18,997 nt of DNA from contig JAEWZB010000032.1 in NCBI GenBank assembly GCA_023395515.1, positions 1-18,997 on the forward strand, read 5' to 3'. The position numbers were made by a program, and so were the translations under genes. Positions 14,942 to 18,997 of this stretch are shown piece by piece. The notes under the pieces were generated by a model. The model was given only the letters and a program-made list of their open reading frames with translations, was not told where the DNA came from and made no database searches. Positions within the stretch are counted from its first letter, which is position 1. Each line of letters begins with the position of its first letter. Source of the DNA: Bacillota bacterium (GTDB taxonomy: Bacteria > Bacillota > Syntrophomonadia > Syntrophomonadales > Syntrophomonadaceae).

Positions 14942-16167
14942 GAGTTGCCCTACGTAATGCCGGGAGAATAAATCCTCAATCTATTGAAGATTACTTGGCG
15001 GCCGGAGGCTATGAGGCATTAAAAAAAGCAAAAACTATGGAGCCTCTAGGACTTATTACTATGCTGGAGCAGTCGGGTAAATTGCGTGGCCGTGGTGGGG
15101 CCGGATTTAATACCGGCTCCAAGTGGAGGTCGGCTTTTCAGGCGGAAGGTCAGCCCAAATACGTTATTTGCAATGCTGATGAAGGTGAACCCGGAACTTA
15201 TAAAGACCGTTTTATTATGGAGAATGACCCTCATACCGTAATTGAAGGCATACTAATTTGTGCTTATGCGATTGGTGCCCAAGAATGCTATATATATTGC
15301 CGCGGGGAGTATCGGGAAATAATTGATTTGCTGAAGCAAGCCATAGGACAGGCTCGGGGTAAGGGATTATGTGATGGGGTGGAAATCCGTGTAGTTTCCG
15401 GAGCCGGCTCTTATGTGTGTGGCGAAGAAACTGCCCTTATTGAATCGCTGGAAGGTAAACGTGGTGAACCGCGACTTAAGCCGCCCTATCCTACTGTCAA
15501 AGGGTTGCGCGGGAAGCCCACCGTAGTCAATAATGTAGAAACCTTTGCCGCTATTCCTGTTATTGTGGACAAGGGAGGAGAGTGGTTCGGCAGTATCGGA
15601 AGTCCTGACTTTCCGGGAACCAAGGTTTTTTCTTTAAGTGGCAATGTGGTTAACCGGGCATGTTTTGAAACCCCTACTGATACGACTTTGCGGAATGTCA
15701 TATATGGTTGGGGCGGCGGCATACCGAATGGTCATGCCATAAAGGCCATACAAGTTGGAGGCAGTTCCTGTGCCTTTATATCCCCCGATAACTTGGATAT
15801 ACCGGCGGACTTTGAATCAATGAGTCAAGCAGGGGGCGCATTAGGGTCGGGTGCTGTACTCGTAGTGGATGACAGTCACAATATTGTAGATATTCTAGTG
15901 AGGATGGCGGAGTTTTTTGCCCACGAATCCTGCGGCAAATGTGCCCCTTGCCGCGAAGGCACCTTGCGGATGGCGGAACTAATTAAGAGGGTTGCCGAGG
16001 GTGAAGGAGTTCAAGCCGATTTGCACCAAATCAGAATCTTATCCGAATATATGTGTAAATCTTGCTTCTGCGCTCTGGGTCAATCAGCTACTGTAGCTAT
16101 CAGTAGTGCCATGAGCTTGTTCCCGGATGATTTTAAGAGCAAGTTGAAAGTAACGGGAGGTGTGTAA
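14926..16167 (+). CDS. NuoF-like NADH/FMN-binding subunit
   Basis: A 413-residue flavoprotein subunit where NAD(H) binds and FMN passes electrons. GRGGAGFNTGSKW (55-67) and NADEGEPGTYKDR (83-95) form the NADH and FMN sites; SGAGSYVCGEETALIESLEG is conserved. Cys336, Cys339, Cys342 (SCGKCAPCREG) and Cys382 (CALG) hold the [4Fe-4S] cluster N3. The length equals the complex-I NuoF core. The N-terminal [2Fe-2S] domain and C-terminal two-cluster ferredoxin domain of HydB-type bifurcating subunits are missing. ATG 14926 overlaps the previous gene and has an AAAGGGGG site; ATG 14938, overlapping the TGA, is the alternative. The next gene begins two bases after the stop. Confidence 0.92.
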   Translation: MHQEMRVALRNAGRINPQSIEDYLAAGGYEALKKAKTMEPLGLITMLEQSGKLRGRGGAGFNTGSKWRSAFQAEGQPKYVICNADEGEPGTYKDRFIMENDPHTVIEGILICAYAIGAQECYIYCRGEYREIIDLLKQAIGQARGKGLCDGVEIRVVSGAGSYVCGEETALIESLEGKRGEPRLKPPYPTVKGLRGKPTVVNNVETFAAIPVIVDKGGEWFGSIGSPDFPGTKVFSLSGNVVNRACFETPTDTTLRNVIYGWGGGIPNGHAIKAIQVGGSSCAFISPDNLDIPADFESMSQAGGALGSGAVLVVDDSHNIVDILVRMAEFFAHESCGKCAPCREGTLRMAELIKRVAEGEGVQADLHQIRILSEYMCKSCFCALGQSATVAISSAMSLFPDDFKSKLKVTGGV

Positions 16168-16169
16168 GC

Positions 16170-17651
16170 ATGAGCAACGTCAATATTATGATTAATAACC
16201 AAGCTGTAGAGGCTACGCCGGGTTGTACCATTCTTGATGCGGCTGCCTCCGCGGGGATAAAAATTCCTACCCTCTGCTTTCTGAAAGAACTGGAGCCCAC
16301 TGCCAATTGTCGCATGTGTGTGGTGGAGGTGGAGGGAAGCCGTACCTTTCAAACGGCTTGTGCCGCCAAAGTAACTGAAGGAATGGTGATCTACACTGAT
16401 TCACCGGCTGTACGTCAATCCCGTAAAAATACTTTGGAGCTCCTGCTATCCCGGCACAGTGTGGATTGCCATCACTGCTTACGCATTGGCAGTAGTAAGT
16501 GTACTGATTTAGATCCCGCCTTTTGCGAAATGTGCTTCTTCTGTGATTGTGTACGGGATGGCTTTTGTGAACTGCAGGCTTTAGCGCGTGAATATGAGGT
16601 AGATGTTCTGCCTTACAGGATAGAGCCGGATCTTTATCCAATTGATACCTCTACCGGATGTGTTGTGCGTAATCCCAATAAATGCATTATGTGCCGGCAC
16701 TGTGTCGAGGTTTGTAATAAGGTGCAGACAGTTTATGCCTTGAGTATAGTCAACCGTGGCGCAGATATAAAGGTTATGCCGGCTATGGGAAAACCGCTGG
16801 CTGAAAGCCCCTGTGTCTTATGCGGACGGTGTGTGGAGGTTTGTCCAACCGGAGCCATTCATATGCTGGAACAAAAAGATGAGCTGCTTTATCATACTCA
16901 TTCCTACACCACAACCACGATCGCACAAGTCGCGGAAGATGTTCTTGAGGAACTGGCCAAGCTTTCCAATATGAAACGTTGGCAACTGGATATACGCCAT
17001 GTGGCTGCCGGCCTTAAGAAAATCGGGGTGAATTATGTGGTTACAGACGATGTTGCACTGAGCCGCGGACAGGAGATGGCAGCACAATACCTGGCAGAAA
17101 ACGCCTCTAAAAGTGAGCGGCCGGTCATCATAACCAGCAGCTATGCAGCCTGCCTCTTTGTGAACCGTTATTTTCCATCTTTGGCAGATAAAATGTTCTA
17201 TTACGATTCGTCCCAGCAGCAATTTGGAAAGCTGGTCAGTGAAAATTGGCGGGAAGCCCTAGAACCGGAAGCATCAAAGAAAATTGTTGCGATTTCGATT
17301 ACCTCGAACCATGATAATGAGGGAGAAGCTACGAAAAATGGCAGTGTCGACTATGTGCTCAATGCCAGAGAACTTCATCGCATCTTTTTGAGAACCGGGG
17401 TCAATCTCGAAAAGATACACCCCATAGATCATAACTATTTGGGTATTATATCTTCGTTGGAACCAGATGTGAAGCGGCTGCTGAACCCTGTTGTTTGGGA
17501 AATAGGCAGTAATATAGAAGAACTGGATGTAGAAATTGATGGTATAACGGTGAAGGCAGCAGTGGGAAAGACCTTGGGGCATGCCCGGCAGTTGCTGGAG
17601 CAGGTGAAAAAGGAAAGCAGTCCTTATCAAATTATAAAAATTAACGCGTAA
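16170..17651 (+). CDS. HylA-like iron-sulfur subunit with degenerate [FeFe]-hydrogenase domain
   Basis: A 493-residue electron-transfer subunit. Residues 1-80 are a [2Fe-2S] ferredoxin domain (Cys36, 47, 50, 64). The His-Cys cluster has His96, Cys100, Cys103 and Cys133, but 29 residues instead of about five separate the last two, and the insert holds Cys111, 119, 122, 125 and 127. Two [4Fe-4S] motifs follow (172/175/178/182 and 215/218/221/225). Residues about 250-493 follow the [FeFe]-hydrogenase H-domain, e.g. VDYVLNARELHRIFLRTGVNL against the usual VDYVLTTRELxRMxKEAGIDF. TSCCPGW has become TSSYAAC, MPC has become SIT (Thr378), and the chain ends at Ala493 just before the MACxxGC motif. No H-cluster can form, so the domain is structural. 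ATG 16170 has GGGAGGTG upstream. Confidence 0.88.
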   Translation: MSNVNIMINNQAVEATPGCTILDAAASAGIKIPTLCFLKELEPTANCRMCVVEVEGSRTFQTACAAKVTEGMVIYTDSPAVRQSRKNTLELLLSRHSVDCHHCLRIGSSKCTDLDPAFCEMCFFCDCVRDGFCELQALAREYEVDVLPYRIEPDLYPIDTSTGCVVRNPNKCIMCRHCVEVCNKVQTVYALSIVNRGADIKVMPAMGKPLAESPCVLCGRCVEVCPTGAIHMLEQKDELLYHTHSYTTTTIAQVAEDVLEELAKLSNMKRWQLDIRHVAAGLKKIGVNYVVTDDVALSRGQEMAAQYLAENASKSERPVIITSSYAACLFVNRYFPSLADKMFYYDSSQQQFGKLVSENWREALEPEASKKIVAISITSNHDNEGEATKNGSVDYVLNARELHRIFLRTGVNLEKIHPIDHNYLGIISSLEPDVKRLLNPVVWEIGSNIEELDVEIDGITVKAAVGKTLGHARQLLEQVKKESSPYQIIKINA

Positions 17652-17731
17652 TATCTTTCCTGTGTAGCTTCGTTAAAAACGGATATGAAGTATAAACATA
17701 AAGGAAATGACAAGATGAAGGAGGAATTATA

Positions 17732-18154
17732 ATGGATTTTAAAGATTGTATTGAATTTGCTAACAAAACCCACCTGGCCTGGATCGCTACCTGTGAAGGT
17801 GACCAACCTCGAGTGAGACCTATCGGAATGTGGTTTGCCGATGAAAGCGGCTTCTACTTCCAAACCCACGGAGGTAAAGATTTCCATCAACAGTTGCTGA
17901 AAAATCCCCAAATTGAAGCGGCATTTTATGAACCTGGTAAAGGGCTGGGTACGATGATGCGTGTAAGTGGCCAAGTAGAATTTTTAGAAGACCTGGAATT
18001 AAAACAAAAGGTTATGAAAGACAGAGCCTTTTTGGAGGGGGTTGGTCTCAATGCGGATCATCCGGAATTGATTGTTTTCCGGTTATCGACAGGAAATGCA
18101 CACTTCTGGAACATGAATGTAGATTTGCAGCCAAAAACGATAATCAGTTTTTAA
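17732..18154 (+). CDS. Pyridoxamine 5'-phosphate oxidase-like flavin-binding protein
   Basis: A 140-residue split-barrel protein. The opening FKDCIEFANKTHLAWIATCEGDQPRVRPIGMWFADESGFYFQT is the standard PNPOx-like pattern, with QPRVRPI lining the flavin site, and VEFLEDLELKQKVMKDRAFLEG is also typical. Members bind FMN, F420 or heme, and few are true PNP oxidases; the vitamin B6 residues are not evident here. Expected to be a soluble flavin reductase or electron-shuttling protein. ATG 17732 has AAGGAGG with seven-base spacing. It begins 80 bases after the molybdoenzyme operon without an intervening terminator, so read-through is plausible and a redox link to that complex is possible. Confidence 0.85.
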   Translation: MDFKDCIEFANKTHLAWIATCEGDQPRVRPIGMWFADESGFYFQTHGGKDFHQQLLKNPQIEAAFYEPGKGLGTMMRVSGQVEFLEDLELKQKVMKDRAFLEGVGLNADHPELIVFRLSTGNAHFWNMNVDLQPKTIISF

Positions 18155-18207
18155 AGTTTTGTTTTAGAGCAACTCACGAATTCCTTTTATGATTGGAGGG
18201 CTAGATT

Positions 18208-18309
18208 ATGGCAGCAGCCTTTTGCTTGGGGGCGGATGCTGTGTTCATGCTACCAAATTTATCAACACCTAAGAATGTTTGTGGTAACATATCTATGAGA
18301 TCTGATTAA
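18208..18309 (+). pseudogene. Short ORF resembling a nitronate monooxygenase fragment
   Basis: ATG 18208 follows GGAGGG by seven bases and opens 33 codons ending at TAA 18307-18309. The first 14 residues, MAAAFCLGADAVFM, match the flavin-phosphate-binding region of nitronate monooxygenase/FabK-like proteins (typically AAAFALGADAVxMGT). The remainder (LPNLSTPKNVCGNISMRSD) does not. Upstream in the same frame a TAG lies two codons before the ATG. It is most likely a leftover of a decayed gene, though the good ribosome site means translation cannot be excluded. Confidence 0.4.
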
Positions 18310-18330
18310 ATAACCCACGCGATTTAATCA
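18303..18330. repeat. 9-bp inverted repeat before the flavoprotein gene
   Basis: TGATTAAAT (18303-18311) and ATTTAATCA (18322-18330) are perfectly complementary across ten bases, 30 bases before the ATG at 18360. It may be an operator; the A-rich sequence downstream argues against a plus-strand terminator. Confidence 0.45.
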
Positions 18331-18359
18331 TAGGTTAAAAAATCCAAGGGGGAAAGAAA

Positions 18360-18905
18360 ATGAAGATTCTTTTTGTAAACGGGAGCGGCAGCGATTCCGG
18401 AATAAACAGCTATATTCGATCGGCAATAGATTTACTTACAGCAGATGGCCATAGCGCGAAAGAGCTTATACTCCGCGACATGGAATACTCTCCATGCAGG
18501 GGATGTTTCAATTGCTGGGTAAAGACACCTGGTCTCTGCGTGTTCAAAGATGATGGTGATACCATCTGCAGAGAGATTATAACATCAGACATTGTGGTAC
18601 TCTCCTCACCAATAATCATGGGCTATCCATCCGCCCTTACGAAAAACGCACTTGACAGGATTATACCTCTCCTTCACCCGTACCTTGAGGACTTCGGCGG
18701 TGAGGTACACCACATGATGAGATATGAAAAATATCCGGCACTATCACTGCTCCTGGAGAAAATGGAAGATACAGATAATGAGGACATCGAGATAATACAC
18801 GACATATTCAAGAGAGCGGCACTGAATATGCAGAGCTCTTTAAAATTCATGAAATTTACAGATTCATCGGTAGAGGAGGCAGTCAATGCGATTATCAATA
18901 ATTAA
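18360..18905 (+). CDS. NADPH-dependent FMN reductase / iron-sulfur flavoprotein-like
   Basis: A 181-residue flavodoxin-fold protein. MKILFVNGSGSDSGINS is the phosphate loop that binds FMN; Cys46, Cys49, Cys52 and Cys60 (PCRGCFNCWVKTPGLC) fit the compact C-x2-C-x2-C-x4-7-C motif of iron-sulfur flavoproteins, and VVLSSPIIMGYPSALTKNALDR forms the second flavin loop. The group transfers electrons between ferredoxin or NAD(P)H and small acceptors. A GGGGGAAAG site precedes ATG 18360. Its Ile (ATA) and Arg (AGA) choice looks a little different from the neighbouring operon, judged by eye. It overlaps the next flavoprotein gene by 20 bases, and the two look like tandem relatives. Confidence 0.85.
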   Translation: MKILFVNGSGSDSGINSYIRSAIDLLTADGHSAKELILRDMEYSPCRGCFNCWVKTPGLCVFKDDGDTICREIITSDIVVLSSPIIMGYPSALTKNALDRIIPLLHPYLEDFGGEVHHMMRYEKYPALSLLLEKMEDTDNEDIEIIHDIFKRAALNMQSSLKFMKFTDSSVEEAVNAIINN

Positions 18906-18997
18906 TGGATCTCCAAGAGGTAAATCGGGAAACTCAGAGAAACTTCTGGAGCAATTCATAAAGGGATTTCTCGAAACAGATGGGAACAGTGTTGAGA
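18886..18997 (+). CDS. Second flavodoxin-fold FMN reductase-like protein (partial, cut by window end)
   Basis: ATG 18886 has AGGAGG six bases upstream and opens a frame still running at the right edge (37 codons visible). MRLSIINGSPRGKSGNSEKL is the FMN phosphate-binding loop of NADPH-dependent FMN reductases and flavodoxin_2 proteins, followed by a helix LLEQFIKGFLE. It overlaps the preceding flavoprotein gene by 20 bases in another frame, so the two are translationally coupled and may form a complex. The cysteine motif region lies beyond the window. Confidence 0.8.
   Translation, partial: MRLSIINGSPRGKSGNSEKLLEQFIKGFLETDGNSVE

Noticed and set aside
16170..17651. Annotating the large subunit as an active [FeFe] hydrogenase
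   Set aside because: All four H-cluster cysteine positions are lost or beyond the stop codon; no hydrogenase maturation genes are near.
1..18997. CRISPR array, insertion sequence, attachment site, tRNA or rRNA
   Set aside because: No regularly spaced repeats, transposase or integrase frames, terminal repeats or tRNA-like cloverleaf were seen on either strand.

Overview
The window reads as a piece of an anaerobic, spore-forming, low-to-moderate GC Clostridia/Firmicutes chromosome. Evidence for this: AGGAGG-type ribosome binding sites with frequent GTG and TTG starts, clostridial CotF-like spore coat genes, a Spo0A-box-like site in front of an orphan histidine kinase, and an oxygen-sensitive iron-sulfur/molybdopterin operon. 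No rRNA, tRNA, CRISPR array, transposase or phage gene was seen.

Left part (1-6300): the tail of a probable DEAD-box RNA helicase, then an overlapping ABC pair of the FetA/FetB (YbbL/YbbM) type, ending at a perfect hairpin. On the minus strand follow a membrane chemoreceptor without HAMP, a two-gene CotF-like spore coat operon with its own terminator and a possible sigma-G promoter, and a MASE3-PAS-PAS orphan sensor kinase whose upstream region carries a perfect 0A box inside the promoter spacer.

Middle (6500-11800): a minus-strand unknown protein with an arginine-rich tail, divergent from a NitT/TauT/SsuABC-type importer (lipoprotein, ATPase, permease), then an AEC-family carrier and a MarR-type regulator with a palindrome at its promoter. 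A strong terminator closes this block.

Right part (12212-17651), the most interesting region: a four-gene operon for a soluble NAD(H)-linked molybdenum/tungsten enzyme complex. It encodes a bis-MGD oxidoreductase, a NuoE-like [2Fe-2S] subunit, a NuoF-like FMN/NADH subunit and a large iron-sulfur subunit. The layout recalls the FdhF2-HylCBA formate dehydrogenase type. However, the catalytic subunit has Glu-Phe where formate dehydrogenases have Sec/Cys-His. The large subunit has a cysteine-rich insertion and ends in an [FeFe]-hydrogenase-derived domain that has lost all four H-cluster cysteines and stops just before the last motif. The NuoF subunit is only the core, without the extensions of electron-bifurcating HydB. 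Electrons should therefore run between an unknown substrate and NAD(H), possibly also ferredoxin; the substrate cannot be named from sequence.

Right edge (17732-18997): a PNPOx-like flavin protein, a short ORF resembling a fragment of a nitronate monooxygenase, and two tandem flavodoxin-fold NADPH-dependent FMN reductase-like genes, the second cut by the window end.
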